NCBI GenBank assembly: GCA_022792295.1
Contig: JAAWAR010000028.1
Coordinates: 25,842 to 89,841 of the forward strand
Length of the DNA: 64,000 nt
From: Lachnospiraceae bacterium
GTDB taxonomy: Bacteria > Bacillota > Clostridia > Lachnospirales > Lachnospiraceae
Direction of reading: 5' to 3'
This document shows positions 49,115-60,141 of this stretch, piece after piece. Under the pieces are notes generated by a model. That model searched no databases. It saw nothing but the letters and a program-made list of their open reading frames with translations, and had not been told where the DNA came from. The position numbers were made by a program, and so were the translations under genes. The stretch's first letter is position 1. Every line of letters begins with the position of its first letter.

Positions 49115-50864
49115 AATTTATGGCATCAACGGTCCCATCGTCTATCTGGCAGGCGATTTCGGCTTCCAAATGAACGAAATGGTCTATGTGGGCGAGGAAC
49201 GGCTTGTAGGCGAGGTAATCGGTCTGACCTCCGAGCGGACTACCATCCAGGTCTACGAGGAGACTACAGGTTTAAAGCCTGGCACACCGGTCGTTGGGAC
49301 GGGAGCTCCTGTCTCCGTCACATTGGCTCCCGGCATCCTCACAAATATTTTTGACGGGATCGAGCGTCCTTTAGGCGCGATTTTGGAGGAAAGCGGATGC
49401 TATATCGGCCGCGGCGTCCATGTCCCCTCTCTCGACAAACAGAAAAAATGGCAGACGCATATAACGGCAGAAGCGGGAACCTATCTCTATCCGGGAAGTG
49501 TGATTGCCGAGGTTCCGGAAACACGCGCCATCACACATAAGATCATGGTTCCCCCCGGTGTCGAAGGACGTGTCCTTTCCGTGGTTCCCGACGGGATTTA
49601 CACGATCGAGGAACCGCTCGTGACTTTGCAGACGCGAGACAAAGAAGAAATCGTCCTTACCATGACACAGAAATGGCCGATCCGGGCGCCGCGGCCCACG
49701 AGCCGCCGCTATCCCATATCCCGGCCGCTTGTCACGGGCCAGCGGATCGTTGACACGCTGTTTCCGCTTGCCAAAGGAGGCACAGCCGCGATTCCCGGCG
49801 GTTTCGGAACCGGAAAAACCATGATGCAGCATCAGATTGCCAAATGGTCCGACGCTGACATTATCATCTACATCGGCTGCGGCGAGCGCGGAAACGAGAT
49901 GACACAGGTCCTGGAAGAATTTGGTGAGCTGACAGATCCAAAAACGGGAAATCCATTGATGGAGCGTACGACGTTAATCGCCAATACCTCCAATATGCCG
50001 GTGGCTGCCAGGGAAGCAAGCCTGTATGCCGGCCTTACTTTGGCAGAATATTACCGCGATATGGGGTATCATGTCGCAATCATGGCCGACTCCACCTCCC
50101 GCTGGGCTGAGGCGTTACGAGAGTTATCCGGACGCCTTGAGGAAATGCCGGCCGAAGAAGGCTTCCCTGCCTATCTGGCATCACGTCTCTCCCAGTTTTA
50201 TGAACGTGCCGGCATCGTAGAAACTTTAAACGGCAGCGAGGGCTCCGTCTCGATCATCGGTGCAGTCTCGCCTCAGGGAGGTGACTTTTCCGAGCCCGTC
50301 ACACAGAACACAAAGCGGTTTGTCCGCTGCTTCTGGGGGCTTGATAAGAGTCTGGCCTATGCGCGCCACTTTCCGGCCATCCAGTGGCTCACCAGCTATT
50401 CCGAATATCTTTCCGATTTGTCCGGCTGGTATTCTGAATATGTAGACAAACGCTTTGTCACCTACCGGAATGAACTGATTATGCTTTTAAATCAGGAAAG
50501 CAATCTGATGGAGATCGTAAAGCTCATCGGCTCGGATGTGCTGCCTGACGATCAAAAGCTTGTATTGGAAATCGCAAGGGTAATCCGGCTCGGCTTTTTA
50601 CAACAGAATGCCTTCCACAAGGATGACACTTGCGTACCGTTAAAAAAGCAATTTAAAATGATGGAGATCATCCTTTATCTTTATAAGAAAGCCCGCTCTC
50701 TGATTGCCATGGGAATGCCGATGTCTGTCCTTAAAGAGGAGCCGATCTTTGAACGTGTGATCGCAATCAAATATGATGTGCCAAACGACAGGCTGGAGCT
50801 GTTTGACAGATATAGAGAGCAAATTGATGATTTCTACAACTCTGTCATCGAGAGAAACGCATAA
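49098..50864 (+). CDS. ntpA: V-type ATPase catalytic subunit A
   Basis: [35 protein letters not shown]. Confidence 0.97.
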   Translation: MTATGKIYGINGPIVYLAGDFGFQMNEMVYVGEERLVGEVIGLTSERTTIQVYEETTGLKPGTPVVGTGAPVSVTLAPGILTNIFDGIERPLGAILEESGCYIGRGVHVPSLDKQKKWQTHITAEAGTYLYPGSVIAEVPETRAITHKIMVPPGVEGRVLSVVPDGIYTIEEPLVTLQTRDKEEIVLTMTQKWPIRAPRPTSRRYPISRPLVTGQRIVDTLFPLAKGGTAAIPGGFGTGKTMMQHQIAKWSDADIIIYIGCGERGNEMTQVLEEFGELTDPKTGNPLMERTTLIANTSNMPVAAREASLYAGLTLAEYYRDMGYHVAIMADSTSRWAEALRELSGRLEEMPAEEGFPAYLASRLSQFYERAGIVETLNGSEGSVSIIGAVSPQGGDFSEPVTQNTKRFVRCFWGLDKSLAYARHFPAIQWLTSYSEYLSDLSGWYSEYVDKRFVTYRNELIMLLNQESNLMEIVKLIGSDVLPDDQKLVLEIARVIRLGFLQQNAFHKDDTCVPLKKQFKMMEIILYLYKKARSLIAMGMPMSVLKEEPIFERVIAIKYDVPNDRLELFDRYREQIDDFYNSVIERNA

Positions 50865-50876
50865 GGGGGTTGCGCT

Positions 50877-52280
50877 ATGGCAATCGAATATTTGGGCTTA
50901 AGCTCTTTAAATGGACCTTTGGCCGTCTTAGAAGGAGTCTCGGGAGCGGCTTATGACGAGATTGTTGAAATGACGGTCAATGAAACACAAAAGAAACTCG
51001 GACGGATCATTGAGGTCTATGAAGACAAAGCCGTGATCCAGGTCTTTGGAGGGACCGAAAACATGGCTCTGCGAAATACGCACACCCGCCTGACTGGCCA
51101 TCCCATGGAAATCGGCGTCTCCCCTGACATGCTCGGACGCACTTTCGACGGTCTCGGCAACCCCATTGACGGTCTCGGGCCTATCCAGCCTGAAATGCGT
51201 CTGGATGTAAACGGCAAGCCGTTAAATCCTGTGGCACGCGAATATCCGCGTGATTATATCCGTACCGGGATCTCCGCCATTGATGGATTGACGACTCTGA
51301 TTCGCGGACAGAAACTCCCTATTTTCTCCGGAAACGGCCTGCCCCATAACGAGCTGGCGGCACAGCTTGTCATGCAGTCCTCTCTCGGAGACAATTCGGA
51401 TGAAAAATTTGCTGTTGTGTTTGCCGCAATGGGTGTCAAATATGACGTAGCGGAATATTTTGAACGCGTTTTCAGAGAGAGCGGTGTCATTGACCATGTG
51501 GCTATGTTCATAAATCTTGCCAACGACCCGGTCGTAGAGCGTTTGATTACGCCAAAGGTGGCGCTAACCGCCGCGGAATACCTGGCTTTTGAAAAAGGCA
51601 TGCATATTCTGGTGATCATGACGGATATGACCTCTTATGCCGAGGCAATGCGCGAGGTCTCCTCCTCAAAAGGTGAGATTCCTTCCAGAAAGGGGTTTCC
51701 GGGCTATCTGTATAGTGACCTGGCCTCTCTGTATGAGCGCGCCGGTATCGTAGCGGGAAGAAAAGGTTCTGTGACACAAATTCCGATCCTTACAATGCCG
51801 AACGACGACATCACACATCCGATTCCCGATCTGACCGGATATATTACGGAGGGACAGATCGTTTTGGATCGTACCCTGCACGGCCAGTCCATTTATCCGC
51901 CAATCCACGTCCTTCCTTCGCTGTCACGGTTAATGAAAGACGGCATCGGAAGCGGTTTTACGAGAGAGGACCATCAGGCTGTGGCAAACCAGCTCTTTTC
52001 CTGCTATGCAAGGGTCGGCGATGCAAGGGCCCTGGCGTCGGTAATCGGTGAAGATGAGCTATCCCCTATTGACAAAAAATATCTCGTCTTCGGCCGGGAA
52101 TTTGAGCAGCGCTTCGTCGGGCAGGCGCTTCATGACAACCGAACCATTCTGGACACGCTGACGCTTGGCTGGGACCTTCTGGGGCTCCTGCCAAGAGAGG
52201 AATTAGACCGAATCGATACGAAGCTTCTTGACCAATACTATAAGCCGACCGAGATTTCTGACGGGGAGATGAACGCATGA
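50877..52280 (+). CDS. ntpB: V-type ATPase subunit B
   Basis: [32 protein letters not shown]. Confidence 0.97.
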   Translation: MAIEYLGLSSLNGPLAVLEGVSGAAYDEIVEMTVNETQKKLGRIIEVYEDKAVIQVFGGTENMALRNTHTRLTGHPMEIGVSPDMLGRTFDGLGNPIDGLGPIQPEMRLDVNGKPLNPVAREYPRDYIRTGISAIDGLTTLIRGQKLPIFSGNGLPHNELAAQLVMQSSLGDNSDEKFAVVFAAMGVKYDVAEYFERVFRESGVIDHVAMFINLANDPVVERLITPKVALTAAEYLAFEKGMHILVIMTDMTSYAEAMREVSSSKGEIPSRKGFPGYLYSDLASLYERAGIVAGRKGSVTQIPILTMPNDDITHPIPDLTGYITEGQIVLDRTLHGQSIYPPIHVLPSLSRLMKDGIGSGFTREDHQAVANQLFSCYARVGDARALASVIGEDELSPIDKKYLVFGREFEQRFVGQALHDNRTILDTLTLGWDLLGLLPREELDRIDTKLLDQYYKPTEISDGEMNA

Positions 52281-52900
52281 CACCCGCAATGTTCCCGACA
52301 AAGGGTAATTTAATTCTGGCAAAAAATTCTCTGGCGCTGGCCTCCCAGGGATACGGGCTCATGGACAAAAAAAGAAATATCCTCCTGCGAGAGCTTACAG
52401 CGTTAATCGACAGAGCTAAAGGCATTCAGTCCGAGATTGACTCCACCTTTACGTCCGCCTACCGGGCCCTGCAAAAAGCCAATATCGCACTCGGCATCCA
52501 TTTTGTCGAGGAGATTGCCGAGTCGATTCCCGTTGAGGCGTCTATCCGCGTCAAGGCGCGCAGTGTTATGGGTACAGAAATTCCCCTTGTGGAATTTACT
52601 CCTGTTGTTCACACGAAACCGCCCTATTCCTTTTTCAGCACGGATGCCTCCCTGGATGAAGCCGTCCGGGCCTTCGAGAAAGTAAAGGAACTTATGGCTG
52701 AGCTTTCTGCAGTGGAAATATCGGCCTATCGGCTTGCGGAGAGTATCCGAAAGACACAGAAGCGGGCTAACGCCTTAAAAAATATTACAATCCCGGTTTA
52801 CCAGAAGCTTGTAGCCGACATCACCAACGCGCTCGAGGAAAAGGAACGGGAAGAATTTACCCGGTTAAAGGTTATTAAACGTAACGGGGAACGCTGCTAA
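52277..52900 (+). CDS. ntpD: V-type ATPase subunit D
   Basis: [35 protein letters not shown]. Confidence 0.96.
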   Translation: MTPAMFPTKGNLILAKNSLALASQGYGLMDKKRNILLRELTALIDRAKGIQSEIDSTFTSAYRALQKANIALGIHFVEEIAESIPVEASIRVKARSVMGTEIPLVEFTPVVHTKPPYSFFSTDASLDEAVRAFEKVKELMAELSAVEISAYRLAESIRKTQKRANALKNITIPVYQKLVADITNALEEKEREEFTRLKVIKRNGERC

Positions 52901-52928
52901 AACTGTCAACACCAAACGGAGTACACGC

Positions 52929-53645
52929 ATGAAAACAAAAACCGTCTGGATCTATCCTGCAGGCATCCTCTGCGCCGTCTGCTTTCTTCTGGCATTTCTC
53001 ATCACAGCCATTGAAGCGGTCGCCTACTGGACGCCCGGGTATTATGAAAAAGAATATACGAAATATGAGGTTTTAAACGATCTGCCGGAAATGACCATGG
53101 AGGATCTTCTGGAAGTGACTGATGAAATGATGGCTTTCCTGCGCGGAAAACGCCCGGATCTGCATGTCTTTACGACCATGGGGGGCGAATACCGTGAGTT
53201 CTTCAACGCAAGGGAGATTGCACATATGGAGGATGTACGGACGCTGTTTATCGGCGGCCTGTGGCTCAGGCGCATCTGCCTTCTTCTTGCTGCGTCCCTG
53301 ATTGGCGCATATGGCTTTCTGCGTCCAAAAAGTTGTCCGCGGGGGGCCTTCTCAAGGGCACTCTGCGTGGGAACCGGCGCATTTTTTGCGGTATCGTTCC
53401 TGATCGCCGGACTTATAGCTACAGATTTTTCTAAATATTTTGTGGTTTTTCACCGTATCTTTTTCCGAAACGACCTTTGGATTCTTGACCCGCGGACCGA
53501 TATGCTCATCAATATTGTTCCGGAACCCTTTTTTATGGATACGGCATTTCGTATCGGCGTTCTGTTTGCCGTCATGTCCGGTGTTTTTTTCGCCATAAAT
53601 TTTTTGATCGGCTTTATGCATCGTAAGGCGGCGTTGTCTTTTTGA
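52929..53645 (+). CDS. TIGR01906 family integral membrane protein (Lit-like)
   Basis: 4-5 TM; FVVFHRIFFRNDLWILDPRTDMLINIVPEPFF motif. Confidence 0.8.
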   Translation: MKTKTVWIYPAGILCAVCFLLAFLITAIEAVAYWTPGYYEKEYTKYEVLNDLPEMTMEDLLEVTDEMMAFLRGKRPDLHVFTTMGGEYREFFNAREIAHMEDVRTLFIGGLWLRRICLLLAASLIGAYGFLRPKSCPRGAFSRALCVGTGAFFAVSFLIAGLIATDFSKYFVVFHRIFFRNDLWILDPRTDMLINIVPEPFFMDTAFRIGVLFAVMSGVFFAINFLIGFMHRKAALSF

Positions 53646-53668
53646 ACAGGATGTGATATACTGAATCC

Positions 53669-55201
53669 ATGAAAAAATTCTTCAGTTTTTTTCTTTGTCT
53701 CGCTCTTTTTACGGGCCTTTTAAGGACCTCAGCTTATGCCGATACCGCATGGCCTTCCAATATCTCCATTCAGGCAGACGGCGGCGTTGTAATCGACGCG
53801 CGCTCCGGCGCGGTGCTGTATGGGAAAAACATACATGAATCGTATTATCCGGCCAGTATCACAAAGATTCTCACAGCGCTCATCATCATAGAGAACTGCG
53901 ACCTTGACGATACGGTGACCTTTTCCCATACCGCCGTTCATTCACTTGAGGCGAATGCGACCATACTGGGGGCACGGGCCGGCGATAAGCTGAGTGTACG
54001 CGACTGCTTATATGCGTTGCTTTTACAGTCTGCCAACGAGGTTGCCAACGCGTTAGCGGAGCATTGCTCCGGTAGCATTGAGGAATTTGCAGAATTAATG
54101 AACCGAAAAGCCGAAACTTTAGGCTGTACGGGAACGCATTTTGCAAACCCGAGCGGGCTGAATAACGAGAACCATTATACCACGGCCTATGATATGGCAT
54201 TGATTGCGAAAGCTGCTTTTGACAATCCTGTTTTTGTGGAGATTGATAAAACCACTTATTATGATGTTCCGCCCGGACAGCTTCAACAGTATCCGGACGG
54301 CTGGCGCTATTACACTCACCACAAAATGCTCAAAAAAAGCGATGCCGCTTATTATAATGGAATCTTAGGCGGCAAAACCGGTTATACCATCCTGGCCGGC
54401 AACACGCTCGTGACCTGTGCCGAACGTGAAGACCTAAAATTGATTGCTGTCGTCTTAAACGGGCATTCAACCCATTATGACGACACAAAGACGATGCTGG
54501 ACTTTGGCTTTAAAAATTTTAAATCTGTCTCTATTGCCGAAAAGGACAGCACCTATGAAAAGGTTGAAAACGATCTGACGATTGCCGGAATCTTTCCGGG
54601 AAACGCGATTCGTCTCTCTATTGACAAAAGCAGTGTCATTACGCTCCCGGTCAACGGGGACTTTGCGGATGTGACCTCAGCCTTGGATTACAGTCTGAAT
54701 CAAAATGCGCCGGATACAGCGGTCGCACGCATTGACTATATGTATGGGGAACGCAAGGTCGGGGAAGCCTACCTGGAGGCAAATGTCTCTGCCGGATACA
54801 CGCCTGGGCTCGTTGAAATGCCAAAGGCCTCCGGACTGGGTACGGGAAGCACGATCGAAATAACTGCCAAGGCACAGGAGGAAACATTTCCTCCAAATGC
54901 AGAAGCCGTACCGGAGACAGAGACCGCTCCTGAAAAGCCTGTAATTCCTCATGCATTTCAGGTTTTGATTTACGTGATTCTTGTCATGGCCCTTCTGGCC
55001 GCTGCTTTTTCCGCTGTCTTTGGCATTCTCAGCCATCAGGCCCGCAAGGAGCAGCGTGAGCTTTTGGAGCGGCGTGAACGCCGGGAAAAACGGCGCAGGG
55101 AATGGGGATATTCACAGTCCGAGTTCGATCTGCTCATACAGCAGCATGTAAGAGACAAAGACAACGCACAGAAAAAACGGCGGTTTTTTGGCAGATTTTA
55201 A
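53669..55201 (+). CDS. D-alanyl-D-alanine carboxypeptidase (S11)
   Basis: YYPASITKILTAL (SxxK), SANEVANAL (SxN), GGKTGYT (KTG), C-terminal TM. Confidence 0.95.
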   Translation: MKKFFSFFLCLALFTGLLRTSAYADTAWPSNISIQADGGVVIDARSGAVLYGKNIHESYYPASITKILTALIIIENCDLDDTVTFSHTAVHSLEANATILGARAGDKLSVRDCLYALLLQSANEVANALAEHCSGSIEEFAELMNRKAETLGCTGTHFANPSGLNNENHYTTAYDMALIAKAAFDNPVFVEIDKTTYYDVPPGQLQQYPDGWRYYTHHKMLKKSDAAYYNGILGGKTGYTILAGNTLVTCAEREDLKLIAVVLNGHSTHYDDTKTMLDFGFKNFKSVSIAEKDSTYEKVENDLTIAGIFPGNAIRLSIDKSSVITLPVNGDFADVTSALDYSLNQNAPDTAVARIDYMYGERKVGEAYLEANVSAGYTPGLVEMPKASGLGTGSTIEITAKAQEETFPPNAEAVPETETAPEKPVIPHAFQVLIYVILVMALLAAAFSAVFGILSHQARKEQRELLERRERREKRRREWGYSQSEFDLLIQQHVRDKDNAQKKRRFFGRF

Positions 55202-55213
55202 TCGTGGCAATCT

Positions 55214-55263
55214 AAAAAGGCAAAACCAGACCTGGATTACTCCGGATCCGGTTTTGCCTTTTT
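55214..55263. terminator. Bidirectional intrinsic terminator
   Basis: AAAAAGGCAAAACC...GGTTTTGCCTTTTT. Confidence 0.9.
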
Positions 55264-56244
55264 GGTTTTTCCGCGCTCCGAATTTCGAAGCTTGGTTTCT
55301 TCTTTTTTCTTAACTACTAGCTTTACGCCTTCATCGCCCACGAGTTTTTCCGTCCGCACCGCAAAAACCTCGCCGGACTCGGTCTTCTTCATCCGAATTT
55401 TGGCCTTTATGGGTCCATGCTCCGGGCAGACGGCCAGACACAGGTAAAACCGCTGGCCGTAGGAAAACCAGCGAATCTTCTTTCGCAACATCCGGTGGCA
55501 TTTGTAGCAGATCACATCCGTAACCCGCTTATCCGCCATGGCATCCTCCTTGGTCGGAAACGATCGGGATACAAACTTCGAATACTTCGGAAATTCCAGC
55601 GTGAACTCCTCTTTTTTTGTCTGCGGCACATGATAATAGTCTACAGAGACGTACTCCTGCACCGCCGTAAAGTCCAGCATAGTCAGAATTTTCGCCGTAT
55701 ACTCCGCATCCTCCAGCGCACGGTGAAACGGCTGCCTGGCTTCGATTTCGAGTTTCTTTACGGCCTCGTCCAATGATTCCCTGCTTTTTCCATCCGAGTA
55801 GCAAAGACTATACAGCTTTTGAACGTCATAAAACAAAAACGGCTGCGGAAACGCAATCTCCATCTCATGATAAGACATATTTCTCTGGAGCTCTGTCAGA
55901 TCCATGCTGCCCCAGGTACAAAAAAACACTTCCCCGCCGCACCAGTCCAAAAATTCTTCCATGGCCTGCACAAACGGGTAGCCCTGATTGGCAAGCTCCT
56001 GTGTGGTTGCGTGGGTCATCTCCGCAATGATCGGATGGAGCCTTGGATAGACGCAGGGCCGAATCAGCCGGTGGAATTCTGACACTTTCTCAAACTTTTC
56101 GTTTAGCTTTACAGCCCCGATCTCAAAAATTTCAAAGGGAAGGCATTCCAGAGACTCCTCCTTACCTGCAGAGCTCTGATTCCATTCCAGGTCAAATACA
56201 ATAAAATCCTTCATAGCAATCCCAGTATACGCAGACGGTATCAT
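55237..56244 (-). CDS. DEDDh-type 3'-5' exonuclease
   Basis: FIVFDLEWNQ, EIFEIGAVKL, HRALEDAEYTAKIL. Confidence 0.88.
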   Translation of the reverse strand: MIPSAYTGIAMKDFIVFDLEWNQSSAGKEESLECLPFEIFEIGAVKLNEKFEKVSEFHRLIRPCVYPRLHPIIAEMTHATTQELANQGYPFVQAMEEFLDWCGGEVFFCTWGSMDLTELQRNMSYHEMEIAFPQPFLFYDVQKLYSLCYSDGKSRESLDEAVKKLEIEARQPFHRALEDAEYTAKILTMLDFTAVQEYVSVDYYHVPQTKKEEFTLEFPKYSKFVSRSFPTKEDAMADKRVTDVICYKCHRMLRKKIRWFSYGQRFYLCLAVCPEHGPIKAKIRMKKTESGEVFAVRTEKLVGDEGVKLVVKKKEETKLRNSERGKTKKAKPDPE

Positions 56245-57614
56245 TCTTTGGTTCTTGGAAGCTTTGCAAATGCCGTTTTGAGCTCCTCGTCGCTTGGAAC
56301 ATAGTCGCTCATTTGGCCGTCATTATATTTTTGATACGCCATCATATCAAAATAACCAGTTCCCGTCAAGCCAAAAACGATGTTTTTCACCTCACCGGTT
56401 TCCTTGCATTTGACTGCCTCATCGATTGCGACTTTGATCGCATGGCTGCTCTCCGGCGCCGGAAGGATTCCTTCGACTCTGGCAAAGGTCTCGGCCGCCT
56501 TAAATACCTCTGTCTGCTCCACACTCCTCGCAGTCAGAAGCCCCTGGTCATACAGCTCCGATACGGTCGCGCTCATCCCGTGATACCGTAGCCCTCCCGC
56601 ATGGTTTGCCGATGGAATGAAGCTGCTGCCAAGTGTATACATCTTTGACAGTGGACAGACCTTACCCGTATCACAGAAATCATAGGCGTAAACGCCCCGC
56701 GTAAGGCTCGGACACGAAGCCGGCTCCACGGCGATGATCTCATAATCGGCCTTACCCCGCAGCATGTCGCCTGCGAATGGGGAAATCAGGCCGCCTAAGT
56801 TGGAACCGCCCCCAGCGCAGCCGATAATCATATCTGCCTTAATGCCATATTTTTCAAGTGCCGTTTTTGTCTCCAGGCCGATTATCGACTGATGGAGCAG
56901 AACCTGGCTGAGCACAGAGCCAAGCACATAGCGATACCCTTCCTGCGTCATTGCCGCCTCCACGGCCTCAGAAATTGCACATCCGAGGCTTCCCGTAGTG
57001 CCGGGAAATTCTGCGTTGATTTGTCGGCCAACCTCTGTATGCATCGACGGGGATGGGGTCACTTTTGCACCGTATGTCCGCATAACCTCCCTTCTGAAGG
57101 GCTTCTGTTCATAAGAACACTTTACCATGTAAACCTGGCAGTCCAGATCAAAGTAAGAGCATGCCATTGAGAGCGCCGTTCCCCACTGACCTGCGCCTGT
57201 CTCGGTCGTCACACCTTTAAGTCCCTGCTTTTTCGCATAGTATGCCTGTGCGATGGCAGAATTTAATTTATGGCTTCCCGAAGTATTGTTTCCTTCAAAT
57301 TTATAGTATATATGTGCCGGGGTATCCAGCTTCTTTTCCAGGCAGTACGCCCGCACAAGCGGCGACGGACGGTACATACGGTAAAAGTCCCGGATTTCAT
57401 CCGGAATGTCGAAGTAAGGCGTGCTATCGTCAAGCTCCTGTCTGGCAAGCTCCTCGCAGAAGATTCCGGACAGCTCCTTTAAGGTGATGGGATTTAATGT
57501 GGCCGGATTTAAAAGCGGCGACGGCTTTTTCTTCATATCCGCCCGTACATTGTACCATTGCTTTGGCATCTCCTGTTCTTCCAGGTAAATTTTATAAGGG
57601 ATTTCCTGTTTCAT
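56241..57614 (-). CDS. TrpB-like PLP enzyme (TrpB2 type)
   Basis: KFEGNNTSGSHKLNSA, ETGAGQWGTAL, IGCAGGGSNLGG. Confidence 0.93.
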   Translation of the reverse strand: MKQEIPYKIYLEEQEMPKQWYNVRADMKKKPSPLLNPATLNPITLKELSGIFCEELARQELDDSTPYFDIPDEIRDFYRMYRPSPLVRAYCLEKKLDTPAHIYYKFEGNNTSGSHKLNSAIAQAYYAKKQGLKGVTTETGAGQWGTALSMACSYFDLDCQVYMVKCSYEQKPFRREVMRTYGAKVTPSPSMHTEVGRQINAEFPGTTGSLGCAISEAVEAAMTQEGYRYVLGSVLSQVLLHQSIIGLETKTALEKYGIKADMIIGCAGGGSNLGGLISPFAGDMLRGKADYEIIAVEPASCPSLTRGVYAYDFCDTGKVCPLSKMYTLGSSFIPSANHAGGLRYHGMSATVSELYDQGLLTARSVEQTEVFKAAETFARVEGILPAPESSHAIKVAIDEAVKCKETGEVKNIVFGLTGTGYFDMMAYQKYNDGQMSDYVPSDEELKTAFAKLPRTKE

Positions 57615-57733
57615 TTTGACTCGTTCCTTTCTTCCTGGTATTTTTCTTCTGCCTTCTCTATTCTAGCAGACGAAAGAAGAATTGCAAAGGGGATTCGTGC
57701 AAAAACAGGAAAAAAGGCCAGGAGAGCCGTAAA

Positions 57734-58483
57734 TCAGCGAACTTCCCACTTGAAAAACCGGACAGAAATTCCCGCACAGATGCCGGTGACGACAGCCATA
57801 GTACAAACCAGAATCCAGCCCTTATCCACAGGAATTCCAAGAAACACCTTCTTCATCAACTGAATTCCCTGAACCATTGGAAACATAGATACAATTCTTT
57901 GTATACCCTCTGGCATAATTTCAAAGGGAATCGTGGTTCCCGAAAAAATCAACATTGGAAAATACAAAAAGCAGGCAATCAAACCCGCACTTTTCGTATT
58001 GTTTGCAACACCGCCTGCCATCATTCCAATACTCAGAGTTGATACCATTGTGAACAGCCAGCTTCCCATGAAAGCAGGCAAAGAGCCGCGCACTCGTATC
58101 TTGCAAAATACGGAAGCTGCAGCAGCCAGGGTAAGCAGAAAGGCAAGACAATAGAGCATATAAACGGTAAATTCCACCGCCAGAAGCTTAACAGGGCTGA
58201 CAGGTGTGACCCAAAACCGTTTCAGAACTCCCCTCTCCCGGTATTCCGATACTGCCAGAGGGAGGCCCATTAATCCCCCGGCACAGATTGAAATGGCACA
58301 TAGCGCACCAAAAGATTGTTCTATAAAGGTATACTCCAATCCTTTGCCTGCAGGCTTTGTCCCATAGATTAAACCCAGAAAAAGCATGACGACTAACGGC
58401 ATCAAAACAGCAGAAATTATCATGTTCATATTTCTGAAAGTAAGCTTCAGTTCATATTTTAAAAGAATACCAAAGGATCTCAT
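57734..58483 (-). CDS. ABC-2 type transporter permease
   Basis: 6-TM ABC2 pattern; follows the ATP-binding gene. Confidence 0.88.
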   Translation of the reverse strand: MRSFGILLKYELKLTFRNMNMIISAVLMPLVVMLFLGLIYGTKPAGKGLEYTFIEQSFGALCAISICAGGLMGLPLAVSEYRERGVLKRFWVTPVSPVKLLAVEFTVYMLYCLAFLLTLAAAASVFCKIRVRGSLPAFMGSWLFTMVSTLSIGMMAGGVANNTKSAGLIACFLYFPMLIFSGTTIPFEIMPEGIQRIVSMFPMVQGIQLMKKVFLGIPVDKGWILVCTMAVVTGICAGISVRFFKWEVR

Positions 58484-59200
58484 TCTGCAAAAACCTCCTC
58501 TCCGGAAAGCATAAGATACGCGTCTTCAAATTTTTTGCACTCACTTTTCTCCTTTGCCTGTTCGATGGTTCCTTGAAAAACTGCGGTTCCCCTTTTCAGG
58601 ATACAAATCTCATCGCAAAGTTCCTGTACCTCATCCATAAAATGAGAAGTCAAAAAAATTGTTATTTTCCTTGAGTTCCGAAAGAATTTTCCAAACGTCA
58701 CGGCGTGCCTTTACATCAAGGCCGGTAGTCAGCTCGTCCAAAAATACAACCTGCGGATTGGAAATCAGTGCAAGTACAATAAAAAGCCTCTGCCTCTCAC
58801 CTACAGACAGGCTTTTTACCGCATGTTTTATTTTTTTGTCAAGCTTAAACCGGCTGCACAAGTTTTGCCAGTCATCCGGAGCCTTGTAAAGGCTGGCGGT
58901 CTCCTCGCACAACTCAAAAACCCGAATTTCCGGCTGGTAAGCACATTCCTGAAGCTGGACACCGATCTTCTCAAAAAGTCGGTGTCTGTCCTTTCGCGGA
59001 TTGCAGCCTAATATAGAAACTGTACCTCCATCCGCCTGGCGCGTTCCCAGCATGCATTCGATCGCTGTGGTCTTCCCTGCACCGTTTGAACCAAGCAGTC
59101 CAAAAATTCTCCCCCGCTTCACTGACAAACTCAGCTCATTCAATGCAATCAATTTGCCGTACTTTTTTGTAAGACGTTCAACCTTTATGGTTTCTTCCAC
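58480..59200 (-). pseudogene. ABC transporter ATP-binding protein, split by a frameshift near 58652-58670
   Basis: ORF 58631-59200 (Walker A GSNGAGKT, LSVGERQRL signature, Walker B VVFLDE) continues in a different frame as ORF 58480-58701 (TIFLTSHFMDEVQELCDEICILKRG). Confidence 0.8.
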
Positions 59201-59230
59201 TGCTTTTACCTCCTCGTTATTGATAAGATA

Positions 59231-59258
59231 AAAATACCACCAATGAAAACATTGGTGG
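59231..59258 (-). terminator. Terminator-like hairpin between the MerR gene and the ABC genes
   Basis: CCACCAATG-TTTT-CATTGGTGG-TATTTTTA on the minus strand. Confidence 0.65.
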
Positions 59259-59271
59259 CAAAGTGGAGTGT

Positions 59272-60014
59272 TTAAGAAAATTTGTCTCTCATGCCCTGCA
59301 GCATGAGGATCATTTTGTGAGCGTTATTCTCGGCATCTGATAAGGAAAAAAGCAGTTTATCGCATACAGAAATAATCTCCGCATCGGCAGTCGGCGTATT
59401 CAGAATGTACTGTATGTCCGACTGTGGATTCTCGGACAGCTTGGAGAGCATGCGCAGAATCGCTTCCAAAGAATAATTGGCACATCGCAGAGCACGAATG
59501 ATTTTAAGGCGCTGTATATCCTCATCTGTATATACCCGATACCCGTTTTGTCTTCGTTTAACCGTCAGAAGGCCGTTCATTTCCCAATTTCGCAGGGTAT
59601 CCATTGAGATGTGAAGGTAGCAGGCTGCCTCTTTTCTTTTTAAAAAATGCGTTTGGTTCGTTTCTTCTCCCGACAGCATTTTTTTCACAATTTCTATGGA
59701 CTCCCTTGCATTCTTTTGCTCTTTTTTAAGTTGTTCCAAATATTCTCTTGCAAGCGCAAGCGCCGCATCAAATTCACCGGATGCGGACTGCTTTACCATC
59801 TGAACCATTTTTTTCGCAGGCCATTTTGTATCAGTTCGACTTTAAAGGCAAGACGGGCCAGCTTCATCTGTTCAACATGCTTTTCAGTAAATATGCGGTA
59901 GCCATTTTCCTGGCGCTTTACCCTGGGGATCAATCCCAGTTTTTCATATAAGCGGACGGTATTCGGATGAATCCCAATTATAGACGCAACTTCGGCAGTT
60001 TTGTAAGTCTTCAT
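59272..60014 (-). pseudogene. Double-MerR-domain regulator, split in two frames at an A7 run (frameshifted, slippage-expressed, or a sequencing error)
   Basis: ORF 59793-60014 (KTAEVASIIGIHPNTVRLYEKLGLI) and ORF 59272-59808 (second MerR HTH YLHISMDTLRNWEMNGLL) join in frame with one extra A or a -1 shift. Confidence 0.75.
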
Positions 60015-60029
60015 ATTATTTCCTCCCTA

Positions 60030-60057
60030 TTGCAAGGAATATCTTATCATCCTGCAA
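60030..60057. promoter_or_regulatory. Candidate MerR-type operator upstream of the MerR gene
   Basis: TTGCAAGGAATATCTTATCATCCTGCAA imperfect dyad. Confidence 0.35.
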
Positions 60058-60141
60058 AAGTCTGGTGTCTAAATGGAAGGTTTTTTCAGAAATATACGGG
60101 ACAGTACCAAGGGAATAAAAAAATTTGTAGCCTCTTAATTA

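Noticed and set aside
58631-58701. Programmed -1 frameshift in the ABC ATPase at the U7 run
   Set aside because: The downstream conserved frame requires +1 (or -2), so a canonical -1 slippery site would not restore it; kept instead as a possible mutation or sequencing error.
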